64,000 bases of DNA from Angelakisella sp. (lineage in GTDB: Bacteria > Bacillota > Clostridia > Oscillospirales > Ruminococcaceae). The notes under the pieces are model-generated. The model was not told where the DNA came from, ran no database searches, and was given only the letters and a program-made list of their open reading frames with translations. Below are positions 15,419-23,017 of this stretch, in pieces. The stretch is taken from positions 45,014-109,013 of the forward strand of contig JAHHSN010000002.1 of NCBI GenBank assembly GCA_020025195.1, written 5' to 3'. How positions within the stretch are numbered: the first letter of the stretch is position 1; each line of letters begins with the position of its first letter. Both the position numbers and the translations under genes were made by a program.

Positions 15419-16363
15419 TTATGCTTTTTCAAGGAGCAGAGCGCACCAGCCCTCGGCCAGACGCTCCTCCTTCAGGGTGAGACCGTTGTCTCGCAGCGCC
15501 GCGGCCACCTCGTCCCGGCGGGGCTCGATGATGCCGGAGGCGACCAGATGCCCGCCCGGCCGGAGGTGCTTTCGGATGGCGGGGGCCAGAGCGATGATGA
15601 CGTCCGCGACGATGTTTGCAAGGATCACCTCAAAGCCGTCTCCCGCGAGATTTTCCGGGAGGGTGCTGTGGATAAGATCGGCGGTGATGGGATGGAAGCG
15701 ATCCTCCCCGAAGCCGTTCTGGATGGCATTTTCCCCGGCGGTACGTACCGCCACGGGGTCAATGTCCACGCCGACCGCCTCCCGCGCGCCGAGAAGCAGC
15801 GCCCCAATGGATAGGATGCCGCTGCCGGTGCCCATATCGAGAACACGGCAGTCCTTCACGGGGAGCGTTTCCAGCAGGGAGCAGCAGAGACGGGTGGTGT
15901 GGTGGGTGCCGCTGCCGAATGCCATGCCGGGGTCCAGCGTCATCACAAGCTCGCCTTCCGAGGGGGAATACTCCTCCCAGGAGGGGCAGACCACCAGCCG
16001 CTCCCCCAGATGGGTGGGGTGGTAATACTGCTTCCAGGCGGTGGCCCAGTCCTCCTCCCGGAGCGACGCGCTCTGGTCGATGGAGGAGGGGATGCCGGCG
16101 GCCTTCAGCTGATGGGTGAGGAAGGAAACCGCTTCGGCGGGGTTTTCCTCCGGGGGGAGATAGAGGTGCAGGATCGCCTCGGTGCGGCTGCGGGCAAGCA
16201 GCTCCTCATCAATGAGGTCGATGTGAGCGATCTCCGGGACGGCTTCCAGCATATCGCTGTAATCCTCGATATAGATGCCATAGGGGACGGCGAGGTTGGC
16301 GATGGCGGCAGCCTCGTCCACATCCTTTACATTTACGGTGATTTTAAGATCGGTCCAGTTCAT
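15419..16363 (-). CDS. prmA: Ribosomal protein L11 methyltransferase
   Basis: Uses S-adenosylmethionine to methylate ribosomal protein L11. The N-terminal substrate-recognition domain is followed by the methyltransferase core: DPGMAFGSGTHHTTRLCC, VLDMGTGSGILSIGALLLGA, GVDIDPVAV and ILANIVADVI. 314 residues, normal length. The ribosome site is weak and distant (AGGAAGGA, about 13 nt from the ATG). First gene of a two-gene unit with vanY. Confidence 0.95.
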   Translation of the reverse strand: MNWTDLKITVNVKDVDEAAAIANLAVPYGIYIEDYSDMLEAVPEIAHIDLIDEELLARSRTEAILHLYLPPEENPAEAVSFLTHQLKAAGIPSSIDQSASLREEDWATAWKQYYHPTHLGERLVVCPSWEEYSPSEGELVMTLDPGMAFGSGTHHTTRLCCSLLETLPVKDCRVLDMGTGSGILSIGALLLGAREAVGVDIDPVAVRTAGENAIQNGFGEDRFHPITADLIHSTLPENLAGDGFEVILANIVADVIIALAPAIRKHLRPGGHLVASGIIEPRRDEVAAALRDNGLTLKEERLAEGWCALLLEKA

Positions 16364-16410
16364 AAGCGGAATAGCGTTCCTTCCTGCCGCATGCGGCGAT
16401 TGATACCCCC

Positions 16411-16439
16411 ATTATACACGCTGGGGGCTTTTGGTACAA
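16411..16439 (-). promoter_or_regulatory. Promoter of prmA
   Basis: On the minus strand TTGTAC (16434-16439), 17 nt, TATAAT (16411-16416), about 48 nt upstream of the prmA start. Confidence 0.75.
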
Positions 16440-16515
16440 CAAAATTGATAAAATGATTATATTTTGGGAATGCCGCCCATACTCTTTGCATAATCTGGAA
16501 AAGGAGGACAGGAGT

Positions 16516-16773
16516 ATGCAGGAACTTCTTTTGGGAAATAAAGAAGAACAGGAAGAAAAAAGCCCTTATGCCTCGCTCCGGAGGGAACTCCGGAAGATCC
16601 AGCAGGAACTGGAGCAGGCGGAGGAGCTTTTCAATAATGTGACGGAGGTGGCTCTGCTGGATACCAGTATCTACCGCATCCGTGCGCTGACGTCCTATCG
16701 GGAATATCTTATCCGGACAGCAAAGGAGGAATTCGGCGCCGAGGCGGTTTCGGAGTCGGCGGTCCCTCTCTGA
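16516..16773 (+). CDS. YaaL-like small protein (DUF2508)
   Basis: 85-residue, highly charged, helical protein with the DUF2508 pattern: SLRRELRKIQQELEQAEELF, then NNVTEVALLDTSIYRIRAL. The start at 16516 follows AAGGAGGA. In Bacillus the homologue yaaL sits immediately upstream of bofA, and the same order appears here with a 21-nt gap, which supports both assignments. Function is unknown. Confidence 0.82.
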   Translation: MQELLLGNKEEQEEKSPYASLRRELRKIQQELEQAEELFNNVTEVALLDTSIYRIRALTSYREYLIRTAKEEFGAEAVSESAVPL

Positions 16774-16794
16774 CGCCAAAAAGGAGGACATAGG

Positions 16795-17019
16795 ATGGAA
16801 AACGTTTTTCTCATCTTGGGGGTGCTCGCGTTCTGCGTTTTGTTTCGCAGGGCGCTGGGAGGATGGCTCTGCTCCGCTCTCGGCGGGGTGGCGGCGCTGG
16901 GACTCTGCCAGCTGACGGCGGCGCTCCTTCCGATGAATCTTTTCACCGTTTTGGTGAGCGTGGTCCTTGGACTGCCGGGGCTCATCGGAATGCTGTTCCT
17001 CAATCTCTTTTGGAAATAG
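16795..17019 (+). CDS. bofA: BofA-family protein (pro-sigma-K processing inhibitor)
   Basis: 74-residue integral membrane protein, almost entirely hydrophobic, ending with VLGLPGLIGMLFLNLFWK, the conserved BofA C-terminus. In Bacillus, BofA holds the SpoIVFB protease inactive in the mother cell until late sporulation. In Clostridia the family is wider than sigma-K control, so the exact role here is not certain. It is co-transcribed with the yaaL-like gene and followed by a bidirectional terminator. Confidence 0.85.
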   Translation: MENVFLILGVLAFCVLFRRALGGWLCSALGGVAALGLCQLTAALLPMNLFTVLVSVVLGLPGLIGMLFLNLFWK

Positions 17020-17025
17020 GGCCGG

Positions 17026-17070
17026 AAAAAAGAAAGAACTCCCTCAAAAGAGGGGAGCTCTTTCTTTTTT
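17026..17070. terminator. Bidirectional terminator
   Basis: AAAGAAAGAACTCCCTC and GAGGGGAGCTCTTTCTTTTTT arms around AAAA, between bofA and the converging 83-residue gene. Confidence 0.85.
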
Positions 17071-17321
17071 CATATGCCGAGCCAGTTTTCGATGGTCTCG
17101 CGCATGTGGCAGGGAGACAGCCTTCCTTCGTTCAAAAGCCGTACCAAACTCGAGACTGCGGGGAAAGAGTCGGTGACGTCCTCGATTTTACGAGATACAA
17201 TCCAGCTGTTGTCCTTGGATTGTTCCTCATATACGATCGAGAAGGAATGGTAGCTCCCAAGGTCCGGATGAAACAGGTCTTCCGGCAGTGCGCGGTATCG
17301 GGTATTCACTAACGTACCCAA
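17070..17321 (-). CDS. Small protein resembling DUF6514
   Basis: 83 residues, soluble. The C-terminal half (VSRKIEDVTDSFPAVSSL, then VRLLNEGRLSPCHMRETIEN) fits the pattern of the short Clostridial family DUF6514, as I recall it. A TTG start is used: it is 8 nt from AAAGGGGGG, and no in-frame ATG is available. It stands alone, ending at the shared terminator with bofA. Function unknown. Confidence 0.65.
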   Translation of the reverse strand: MGTLVNTRYRALPEDLFHPDLGSYHSFSIVYEEQSKDNSWIVSRKIEDVTDSFPAVSSLVRLLNEGRLSPCHMRETIENWLGI

Positions 17322-17589
17322 TATTGTTTCCCCCCTTTAGGCTTTCTAAACCTTGACTACCATTGTACTAGAAAAACGGCGGAATACCTAATAGAATAAT
17401 TTGATGAAAAATTGTATGAATATAGATACAAATGTCATAAAGTGTCGAAAAACACTGTATTTATAATTTATTGTCTGTAAATAGAACAGGGAATTCGTTT
17501 GAATGTTCAAAAAGTGGCGGTGAAATTTGGAAAGCATTACGGACGAAAAGTAGATTAATATGGTGGTAAAACCGATGAGATAGTGCCTT
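17322..17589. other. AT-rich intergenic stretch
   Basis: 268 nt, clearly more AT-rich than its surroundings, between two minus-strand genes. A minus-strand TACAAT about 40 nt upstream of the 83-residue gene could be its -10, without a good -35. I see no other conserved element and no terminator for the spore-coat gene that ends at 17590. Confidence 0.5.
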
Positions 17590-17862
17590 TTAGCTGTTTT
17601 CTCCCTGGAAACGATCTTTCGCTTTGGTGATTTTGTCCATAGGGGCGGGCGAAGGGCAGTACCACCCGCGTCGGGACATCTCCTCATAGACGCGGTGCTG
17701 CATCTGGTGCTCCTCGCACAGGAGCTGTACCATTTCGCCCATCAGCGCGCTGGAGGCACATTCGCAGGCGCTGGTGTTATAGAGCCCGGTCAGCGCTTTT
17801 TCGGAGTCCAGAATATCATCCATGATCTCCCGATCCCCGAAGTTGTTTTTGATTTCAGCCAT
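17590..17862 (-). CDS. CotF-type spore coat protein
   Basis: 90 residues with the CotF-like helical pattern: MDDILDSEKALTGLYNTSAC, ECASSALMGEMVQLLCEEHQ, then a YEEMSRRGWY tail. Proteins of this family coat the spore surface or are made late in the mother cell. It lies 13 nt after the 60-residue gene, with AAGGGAGAG as ribosome site. The pairing of a short helical partner with a CotF-like gene is common in Clostridia. Confidence 0.82.
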   Translation of the reverse strand: MAEIKNNFGDREIMDDILDSEKALTGLYNTSACECASSALMGEMVQLLCEEHQMQHRVYEEMSRRGWYCPSPAPMDKITKAKDRFQGENS

Positions 17863-17875
17863 TTATTTCTCTCCC

Positions 17876-18058
17876 TTACAGATTCCCCAGAAGGGTATTA
17901 TAGTGGTTTTCGTGGCACTGGGCCAGCTGCTCACACGCGGTTTTAAGCTGAGGGTCCTCGCACATCCCGGCATAGCAGCGGCACTTTTTGGTCATGTTCT
18001 GCTCCCGCTCCAGCTGGTCCTGCAAAATGGCAAGCTCCTTTTCGGTCAGATTCGGCAT
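17876..18058 (-). CDS. Small spore-coat-associated protein, 60 residues
   Basis: A compact helical protein (MPNLTEKELAILQDQLEREQ, then Cys-rich KCRCYAGMCEDPQLKTACEQ, then HENHYNTLLGNL). It resembles the short partner gene that commonly precedes CotF-type genes in Clostridia. Ribosome site GAGAGGAG. Probably mother-cell expressed with the next gene, though I cannot identify its sporulation promoter. Confidence 0.75.
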   Translation of the reverse strand: MPNLTEKELAILQDQLEREQNMTKKCRCYAGMCEDPQLKTACEQLAQCHENHYNTLLGNL

Positions 18059-18085
18059 CGTTCTTTCTCCTCTCTGAAGGGGGAC

Positions 18086-18132
18086 GGAAACGCCTCCGCC
18101 GACTTTCCGGCAGAGGCGGAGCTTCCGTTTCC
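18086..18132 (-). other. Hairpin between the 37-residue gene and the coat genes
   Basis: GGAAACG (18086-18092) pairs with CGTTTCC (18126-18132), and CTCCGCC (18094-18100) with GGCGGAG (18115-18121), giving a long GC-rich stem. No T-run follows on the minus strand, so it may protect or process the message rather than end it. Confidence 0.65.
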
Positions 18133-18153
18133 CGGTTCTTTATTCAGAACGTC

Positions 18154-18267
18154 TCAGCGATGGCTGTTTTCGGCGCTCTGCTTCTGGCTCTTCTTTTCGG
18201 AAGCGGACTCATTCGTGGCCTGCTCTTTCTTGCTCTCGGAAGCGGACTTGTTCTCGCGGCTGTTCAC
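18154..18267 (-). CDS. 37-residue Ser/Lys/Glu-rich peptide, probably sporulation-specific
   Basis: A short gene with a GTG start preceded by AAAGGAGGTGATC, an essentially full complement to the 16S rRNA tail. The product has no hydrophobic core: MNSRENKSASESKKEQ, then ATNESASEKKSQKQ, then SAENSHR. It contains a repeated SASE(S/K)KK unit. It looks like a small acid-soluble or other minor forespore protein, but I recognise no family. A sigma-G-like promoter lies just upstream, and CotF-type genes follow downstream. Coding evidence is the ribosome site, the promoter and the biased composition. Confidence 0.65.
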   Translation of the reverse strand: MNSRENKSASESKKEQATNESASEKKSQKQSAENSHR

Positions 18268-18298
18268 ACGGATCACCTCCTTTCTTCCTTACTGAGGG

Positions 18299-18329
18299 TA
18301 GTATGCGCCCCAAAAGAGGAAGATATACC
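18299..18329 (-). promoter_or_regulatory. Sigma-G-like forespore promoter
   Basis: On the minus strand GGTATA (18324-18329), an 18-nt spacer and CATACTA (18299-18305) fit the sigma-G consensus (gmATR, N18, CATnmTA), with a perfect -10 and a 4-of-5 match in the -35. It lies about 32 nt before the GTG of the 37-residue gene. Confidence 0.6.
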
Positions 18330-18498
18330 GCAGAATGCGGGAAAGCGGGGAGGGGAGAAAAAACGAAAAAAACGGACGGCTCCCGGCGTGACGGGGGGCT
18401 TTTGTTGTTTCGTCAGATTTTGAGGCATTTTGCCGGAACGGTTGTTGTGTATATTTCACAATGCAAAAAATGAAAAATAAGTTTTTTCAAAGAAACAC

Positions 18499-18527
18499 TT
18501 TACAAAATAAGGCGTATTTGCTATCAT
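18499..18527 (+). promoter_or_regulatory. Promoter of arcC
   Basis: TTTACA (18499-18504), 17-nt spacer, TATCAT (18522-18527). Confidence 0.7.
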
Positions 18528-18540
18528 AAAGCTGTTATTC

Positions 18541-18568
18541 AACCTCGAATTTTAGTGAATTTGAGGTT
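18541..18568 (+). other. 5' leader hairpin of arcC
   Basis: AACCTCGAATT (18541-18551) and AATTTGAGGTT (18558-18568) pair fully in RNA, with one G-U pair and a 6-nt loop. It falls a few nucleotides after the expected transcription start and may stabilise the message. Confidence 0.65.
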
Positions 18569-18613
18569 TAGACCGGAAAAACAGTATAAAAAACATACAA
18601 AAGGAGAACGACT

Positions 18614-19540
18614 ATGTCCAGAATTGTAATTGCGCTTGGCGGAAACGCCCTCGGAAACACTCCCTATGAGCAGCTGGAACTCGTTACCGAGACCGCTCAG
18701 CCCATCGTTGACCTCATCGAGGCCGGCAATGAAGTCATCATCGCTCACGGAAACGGCCCCCAGGTCGGCATGATCAACCTTGCTATGAGCTCTGCTGCTG
18801 AGGCGGGCGCTGTCAAGTCTGATATGCCCTTCCCGGAGTGCGGCGCTATGTCTCAGGGTTACATCGGCTATCACCTGCAGAACGCGATCGGCAATGAGCT
18901 GGCGAAGCGCGGCATCAAGAAGCCCGTTGCCACCATCGTTACTCAGGTTCTCGTTGACGAGAATGATACCGCTTTCGTAAAGCCCACCAAGCCCATCGGC
19001 GCCTTCTACACCAAGGAGCAGGCCGACGAGATTGCTGCGACCAAGGGCTTCACCATGGTCGAGGATGCGGGCCGTGGCTATCGCCGCGTTGTTCCCTCCC
19101 CCAAGCCCGTTGACGTTGTGGAGAAGGACGTTGTAGAGGCTGTTGTTAACTCCGGTGCTGTTGTTATCACTGTCGGCGGCGGCGGTATCCCCGTTGTTCG
19201 CAAGGACGGCAAGCTGGTTGGTGTTCCCGCCGTTATCGATAAGGACTTCGCGTCCTCCAAGATCGCGGAGCTCCTCCATGCCGATGCTCTCTTCATTCTG
19301 ACCGCTGTTGACCGCGTTGCCATCAACTGGGGCAAGCCCGATCAGAAGAACCTCGAGTCCATGTCCATCGAGGAAGCTTATCGCTACATCGACGAGGAGC
19401 AGTTCGCTCCCGGCTCCATGCTGCCCAAGGTTCAGGCTGCCATCGCTTTCGCGCAGTCCGGCGGCAAGGCCATCATCGCCGACCTGCACAATGCCGCGCT
19501 TGCTCTGGAGGGCAAGTCCGGTACTGTTATCCACCTGTAA
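18614..19540 (+). CDS. arcC: Carbamate kinase
   Basis: Makes ATP from carbamoyl phosphate and ADP, releasing NH3 and CO2. The 308-residue protein shows the family hallmarks: IVIALGGNALG at the N-terminus, IAHGNGPQVG, TIVTQVLVDENDTAF, VGGGGIPVV, VIDKDFAS and KVQAAIAFA. AAGGAG precedes the ATG. Codon use is highly biased, implying strong expression. No arginine deiminase or carbamoyltransferase gene is adjacent, so the source of carbamoyl phosphate is not evident in this window. Confidence 0.95.
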   Translation: MSRIVIALGGNALGNTPYEQLELVTETAQPIVDLIEAGNEVIIAHGNGPQVGMINLAMSSAAEAGAVKSDMPFPECGAMSQGYIGYHLQNAIGNELAKRGIKKPVATIVTQVLVDENDTAFVKPTKPIGAFYTKEQADEIAATKGFTMVEDAGRGYRRVVPSPKPVDVVEKDVVEAVVNSGAVVITVGGGGIPVVRKDGKLVGVPAVIDKDFASSKIAELLHADALFILTAVDRVAINWGKPDQKNLESMSIEEAYRYIDEEQFAPGSMLPKVQAAIAFAQSGGKAIIADLHNAALALEGKSGTVIHL

Positions 19541-19558
19541 TTCTTACTTGGAACCTCA

Positions 19559-19596
19559 GGCACCTCGCTCATTTTGGGCGGGGTGCCTTTTCTTTT
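19559..19596 (+). terminator. Terminator of arcC
   Basis: GGCACCTCGC and GCGGGGTGCC arms followed by TTTTCTTTT. Confidence 0.85.
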
Positions 19597-19727
19597 GGGG
19601 TGTCTTGGGCGGGGCTTCTGCGGAAGGGAATCTTCCATGGGGGCGCCCCGGCTTTGCGGTTCTGCATTGCAAAAGCCTGTCCCGACGGGTATAATGGAAC
19701 ACATCAACGGAAAGGTGGCGTTTCCTC

Positions 19728-20270
19728 ATGCATCTTTTTCTCACCGGCCGCGTGCAGGTCGGCAAAAGCACCGTCATCCGCCGGACGGTGGAGCGGCTGG
19801 CCGTCACTCCCGGCGGCTACCTCAGCTACTTCGGGGAAGACCGCTTCAATCACGGGGAGCACGCCCTCTACCTTCGGGACGCGGGCGAGCCGCCCCGGTG
19901 GGAGGAGTCCCATGTCATCGCCCGCTTTTACCCCGACCGCTTCCCGGAATTTTTAAGGGAGCGTTTCGAGTCTCTTACTTTGGAAGCCCTCGAAAACCGC
20001 CGCGGCGCGCCGCTCATCCTCATGGATGAGTGCGGCTGGATGGAGCGGGACGCCTTCCGCTTCCAGCGCCGGGTGAAAGAGCTTCTGGACGGGAAGACGC
20101 CCATCCTCGGGGTCCTCCGGGAGGGGAGAGAGGGGAGCTGGCTGGATGACATCCGCCGCCACCCCAGGGTGCGGCTCATCACCGTGACCGAGGAGAACCG
20201 GGAGGGTCTCCCGGAAGAACTGGCCGCCTGTCTGAAGCCGCTTTTGGAGCGAGAGAAAGGAGAAGCCTAA
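19728..20270 (+). CDS. THEP1-family nucleoside-triphosphatase
   Basis: 180-residue P-loop NTPase. The Walker A motif GRVQVGKST is at residues 7-15 and the Walker B LILMDECG is near residue 100, matching the THEP1 family, which hydrolyses NTPs in vitro with unclear cell role. An extended-type TATAAT is visible about 36 nt upstream. The stop codon overlaps the next start by one base (TAATG), so translation is coupled to the thioesterase gene; that pairing is unexplained. Confidence 0.85.
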   Translation: MHLFLTGRVQVGKSTVIRRTVERLAVTPGGYLSYFGEDRFNHGEHALYLRDAGEPPRWEESHVIARFYPDRFPEFLRERFESLTLEALENRRGAPLILMDECGWMERDAFRFQRRVKELLDGKTPILGVLREGREGSWLDDIRRHPRVRLITVTEENREGLPEELAACLKPLLEREKGEA

Positions 20271-21013
20271 TGCCGATTTCACCGCATCCGGAGCTTGCCT
20301 GCCCCATGAAAATCATGCCGAGCCAGTGTGATACCGCCTTTAAGCTCAGCATCCCCGCGATCTTTGCGATCTTTCAGGATATCGCGGGGGTGAACGCCGG
20401 GGAGATGGGGGTGGACAGCAACACCCTCTATGAAAAATGCAATGCCTGCTGGGTGGTTGTCCGCTTCCGCCTCCGCTTTCTGGGACGTCCCCATATGCTG
20501 GAGGAGGTGACCGCCGAGACCTGGCCCGCCCTCCCCGCCGGGCTGCGCTGCGAGAGGAGCTTCCTCCTGAAAAACGCCGAGGTGCTGGTGCGCGGCCGTT
20601 CGGAGTGGACTATGATCAGCGCCGAGACACGAAAGCTCATCCGACCCGAAAAGACCTGTCACCCGATGGATCTCAGCTACCGGGAGGACGTGGCTCTGGA
20701 TGAGCCGTACAGCCGCCTGCGGGATGACTTCACCGAGGAGGAAAAATGGGCGGAGCGTATCGTCCGTGCCTCGGATATCGACTTTGCCCACCACATGAAC
20801 AACGTTGTCTACACCCGGATGCTCACCGATACCTTCCCCGCCGCCTTCTGGGAGACCCATGAGCCGGACATTCTGGACCTCCACTTTGTAAACGAGTGCC
20901 ATGAGAACGAAACCGTTTCGGTCTACCGCAGGAAAACGCCGGAGGGCTTCGCCTTTGCCGTCCGCCGGGAGACCGGGGAGACCGCGCTTCTGGCATACCT
21001 CACCCTGAAATAA
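20270..21013 (+). CDS. Acyl-ACP thioesterase (FatA/FatB-like)
   Basis: Cleaves acyl groups from acyl carrier protein to release free fatty acids. Two hotdog domains in tandem can be seen in the 247-residue protein: the first around IFAIFQDIAGVNAGEMGVD, the second around DIDFAHHMNNVVYTRMLTD, which holds the family's Asn/His catalytic region. Length fits bacterial acyl-ACP thioesterases. It is coupled to the NTPase gene and ends at a strong terminator. Confidence 0.85.
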   Translation: MPISPHPELACPMKIMPSQCDTAFKLSIPAIFAIFQDIAGVNAGEMGVDSNTLYEKCNACWVVVRFRLRFLGRPHMLEEVTAETWPALPAGLRCERSFLLKNAEVLVRGRSEWTMISAETRKLIRPEKTCHPMDLSYREDVALDEPYSRLRDDFTEEEKWAERIVRASDIDFAHHMNNVVYTRMLTDTFPAAFWETHEPDILDLHFVNECHENETVSVYRRKTPEGFAFAVRRETGETALLAYLTLK

Positions 21014-21015
21014 CA

Positions 21016-21065
21016 AAGAAAAACGCCCTCCTCCCCAAAAAGGGAAAGAGGGCGCTTCTTTTTTT
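21016..21065. terminator. Bidirectional terminator
   Basis: AAAAACGCCCTC and GAGGGCGCTTCTTTTTT arms, between the thioesterase gene and the converging DUF308 gene. Confidence 0.85.
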
Positions 21066-21075
21066 ATGAGGGATG

Positions 21076-21738
21076 TTATTCGGCGGGCTTTTCCTCCTCG
21101 GCAGGCTCCGCCGGCTCGGAGACAACAGCGGCTGCCTCGGTCTCGGCGACGATCTCCGGCACGGTTTCCCCGGTGACCGCATCGACTGCCGCTTCCACTG
21201 CGTTCTTGAGGGCCTTCAGGAGCCCGCGCACCACGATGGCGTTCCAGATGTTGATGCCGCCGTCCACAATCATGGACGCGCCGATGAAGATGACCAGCAC
21301 CGCGGCGGACTGGAAGGGATTCATGATGGTGACGATGCCCAGCGCGATCATGAGGAGGGAGAGCAGCAGGAGAATGCCCCAGCGCTCATAGTTTTCCTTT
21401 TTGAAGTCGAATGCCGCCTGCAGCTTCACCACGCCGTCAAAGACGAGATAAAGCCCCAGAATGATGGGCAGGATGGAGCTGAAAATTTCCGGCTTTACAA
21501 AGAAGCAGATGCCGAGCGCCAGCGCGATGATGCCGATGAACAGCCCAACGGTGATGTATTTTTCCTCCCGGTGGCTGATGAAGCGGTAGACGCACCAGAG
21601 GCCGTACACCACGGTGACGGCGCCGACGATGTAGCAGAAGAGATTGAGGGAGGCAGTGGGCCAGACTATGAGGGCGATGCCCAGCACGATATAGCAAATA
21701 GAGGACACAAGGAAATTATAGAATGTTTTTTTTGTCAT
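21076..21738 (-). CDS. DUF308 (HdeD-like) membrane protein
   Basis: 220 residues with six predicted hydrophobic segments in pairs (e.g. ICYIVLGIALIVWP, ITVGLFIGIIALALGICFF, WGILLLLSLLMIALGIVTI). The internal repeat G-x(n)-A-L-G-I is typical of DUF308/HdeD proteins. A hydrophilic Glu/Ala/Val/Pro-rich tail of about 50 residues follows. The ATG at 21738 sits 8 nt after AAGGAA; an upstream ATG 13 codons earlier lacks a ribosome site. Function in Gram-positives is unknown. Confidence 0.82.
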   Translation of the reverse strand: MTKKTFYNFLVSSICYIVLGIALIVWPTASLNLFCYIVGAVTVVYGLWCVYRFISHREEKYITVGLFIGIIALALGICFFVKPEIFSSILPIILGLYLVFDGVVKLQAAFDFKKENYERWGILLLLSLLMIALGIVTIMNPFQSAAVLVIFIGASMIVDGGINIWNAIVVRGLLKALKNAVEAAVDAVTGETVPEIVAETEAAAVVSEPAEPAEEEKPAE

Positions 21739-21940
21739 GGCGGAAGTTCCTTTCTTCATTCTCAGGGCAGGTCCCATTACACAGAACCTCTTTTCCCTAT
21801 TCTACACGTTTTGAGGAGGAATGTAAACTTCTATTTGGAAAGGGAATGACGCTTTTGCGGGCAGAAAAGCGCCCGGCGCTTCTTTTCTTTTCCCGAAAAG
21901 TTTGATATACTGAATAAAAAGAAGCGGAGGAGGAAATCCC

Positions 21941-22882
21941 ATGGAATATAGAATCGGCATTGACCTCGGCGGCACCAATGTGGTGGTTGGCGTGGTGGAT
22001 GAAAACAAAAAAATCATCGCGCGTGCCAACACCAAGACCCAGCCCAACCGGATGCTGGATGACATCGTGCATGATATTGTGGAGTGTGTCCAGAATGCGG
22101 CCCGAAAGGCGGGAATCGCGGTAACCGACTGCGTGAGCGTCGGCATTGGCGCACCCGGTTACTGTAAGAGCGATGAGGGTCTTGTGGTTTTTGCCAATAA
22201 TCTCGGCTGGCGTAACGTCCCCATCTGCGATGAACTGCGTCAGGAGCTGGGCTGTCCGGTCCGTCTCTCCAATGATGCGAACTGCGCCGCCTTCGGCGAG
22301 GCGATCGCGGGCGCGGCAAAGGGCCTGCGCAATGTCGTCATGATCACCATCGGCACCGGGCTCGGCAGCGGTATCATCGTAGACGGAAAAATCCTGGAGG
22401 GAAGCGTCGGCGCGGCGGCGGAGCTGGGCCATACCGTGCTGGTCATGGACGGGGAGCCCTGCTCCTGCGGCAGACGCGGCTGCTTTGAGGCCTATGCTTC
22501 GGCAAGCGCGCTCCTGAAGCAGCGGCACCGTGCCGAGCTGGAGCACCCCGAAACCACCATGAAGCGCTTTGTCCCGGAGGACGCGCGGGCGCCCTTTCTC
22601 TCGGCCAAAGAGGGCGATCCCACCGCTATCGCGGTGCGGGATCAGTATATCCGCTATCTCGGCGAGGGCATCTGCAGCGCGATCTGCATTTTCGCGCCGG
22701 AGGTGGTGCTTCTGGGCGGCGGCGTCAGCAATGCCGGTGATGATCTGATCGTTCCCCTCAACCGCTATATCCAGCAGGAGCATTTCGGCGGCAGAAGAAT
22801 TCCTGCCTGCGAGGTGAAAAAAGCGGCGCTGGGCGGCGACGCGGGCATCATCGGCGCGGCGTTCCTGGGGACGGCACTCTGA
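21941..22882 (+). CDS. glcK: ROK-family glucokinase
   Basis: Phosphorylates glucose at C6 with ATP. The 313-residue protein has the phosphate-1 loop GIDLGGTNVVVGVVD and the sugar-site region LSNDANCAAFGEA. It also has ITIGTGLGSGIIVDG, and the ROK zinc site GHTVLVMDGEPCSCGRRGCFE carrying His and three Cys. No DNA-binding N-terminus, so it is a kinase and not a repressor. GGAGGAGG-type site before the ATG; a possible TATACT -10 lies about 30 nt upstream. Confidence 0.93.
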   Translation: MEYRIGIDLGGTNVVVGVVDENKKIIARANTKTQPNRMLDDIVHDIVECVQNAARKAGIAVTDCVSVGIGAPGYCKSDEGLVVFANNLGWRNVPICDELRQELGCPVRLSNDANCAAFGEAIAGAAKGLRNVVMITIGTGLGSGIIVDGKILEGSVGAAAELGHTVLVMDGEPCSCGRRGCFEAYASASALLKQRHRAELEHPETTMKRFVPEDARAPFLSAKEGDPTAIAVRDQYIRYLGEGICSAICIFAPEVVLLGGGVSNAGDDLIVPLNRYIQQEHFGGRRIPACEVKKAALGGDAGIIGAAFLGTAL

Positions 22883-22938
22883 GTCCTCATGGGGAATGCG
22901 CCCCGGACATAAAATTTTCATGAATCGAAATTTCTTTC

Positions 22939-22968
22939 TTGTTTTTTCAGGGAGAAAAATGCTATAAT
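22939..22968 (+). promoter_or_regulatory. Promoter of the PspA-YdjG-YdjI cluster
   Basis: TTGTTT (22939-22944), an 18-nt spacer and an extended -10 TGC-TATAAT (22963-22968), 50 nt before the pspA-like start. Confidence 0.7.
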
Positions 22969-23017
22969 CAATCCGTAAAAACCAATCATCAAATGACATT
23001 TTAGGAGGTCCAAAGTA

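Larger units (their letters stand above)
18268..18613. other. Divergent intergenic region before carbamate kinase
   Basis: 346 nt between the minus-strand 37-residue gene and arcC. It holds the sigma-G-like promoter (minus strand, 18299-18329) and the arcC promoter (18499-18527). It also holds a 5' UTR hairpin for arcC (18541-18568) and a TTGTG-N7-CACAA palindrome (18445-18461) about 38 nt upstream of the arcC -35. The rest shows nothing I can name. Confidence 0.7.

Noticed and set aside
18445..18461. TTGTG-N7-CACAA as a Rex or CRP site
   Set aside because: The spacing is one base short of the Rex site (18 bp) and one base over the CRP site; kept only as an unassigned palindrome.
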